A DNA stretch of 5,474 nucleotides from Alphaproteobacteria bacterium (GTDB lineage: Bacteria > Pseudomonadota > Alphaproteobacteria > Rhodobacterales > Rhodobacteraceae), in NCBI GenBank assembly GCA_030425945.1, contig JAUHZL010000217.1:1-5474 (forward strand). Reading direction: 5' to 3'. Positions 5,444 through 5,474 of this stretch are shown here, piece by piece. Every line of letters begins with the position of its first letter. Positions within the stretch are counted from its first letter, which is position 1. Below the pieces are notes generated by a model. It saw only the letters and a list, made by a program, of their open reading frames with translations. It had not been told where the DNA came from and ran no database searches. Position numbers and translations under genes: made by a program.

Positions 5444-5470
5444 GCCCCGGCGCGCGGCACGCGGGGGGCT
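5443..5470 (+). terminator. Possible hairpin after ctaE
   Basis: AGCCCC (5443-5448) is complementary to GGGGCT (5465-5470) with a 16-base GC-rich loop, directly after the ctaE stop. No T-run is visible before the window ends four bases later. It could be a terminator, an attenuating stem before a following gene, or chance pairing. Confidence 0.25.
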
Positions 5471-5474
5471 TGCC

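Noticed and set aside
1..5474. CRISPR arrays, tRNA or rRNA genes, phage or defence modules
   Set aside because: No regularly spaced repeats, no tRNA-like cloverleaf sequence and no defence-type proteins were seen. Apart from the left edge, the window is core respiratory and protease genes.

Overview
The window is high-GC DNA whose reading frames match alphaproteobacteria of the Rhodobacterales (Rhodobacteraceae) type. The subunit II protein closely follows the Paracoccus denitrificans aa3 oxidase subunit. The gene order subunit II, heme O synthase, small membrane protein, Cox11, subunit III is the usual alphaproteobacterial cta cluster. These are judgements from recognised protein sequence; no search was run.

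Layout: (1) 1-201: a leftward region with a possible gene start running off the left edge (position 10). Next to it is a short leftward frame whose first 34 residues look like the N-terminus of DprA but then change into unrelated, less GC-biased sequence and stop, so this looks like a disrupted dprA. (2) 202-401: an intergenic stretch with a long inverted repeat, a CtrA-like TTAA-type site and a weak terminator-like hairpin. (3) 402-1823, minus: complete tldD, a zinc metalloprotease. (4) 1824-1990: a divergent control region between tldD and the oxidase genes, with an FNR/FnrL-type box (TTGA-N6-TCAA), a possible -10 element, a GC hairpin and a triple GGACA repeat against the coxB start. (5) 1991-5443, plus: coxB (ctaC), ctaB, a 63-residue single-span protein, ctaG (cox11) and ctaE (subunit III), almost certainly one operon. 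(6) 5444-5474: a short tail with a hairpin.

The operon genes work together. CoxB carries the CuA site that accepts electrons from cytochrome c. CtaB makes heme O, the precursor of heme A. CtaG delivers copper to CuB in subunit I. CtaE is a core subunit. Subunit I (ctaD) and heme A synthase (ctaA) are not in the window, which is normal for this group.

The main oddity is that coxB has no stop codon of its own. Its frame runs straight through the ctaB ribosome binding site and start, giving one open frame of 610 codons. A literal fusion would conflict with the known membrane topologies of the two proteins. The main explanations are therefore separate initiation at the ctaB ATG, a real or sequencing indel near the coxB 3' end, or a genuinely new fused protein. 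I saw no other candidate for an undescribed system; most of the window is well-known respiratory machinery.
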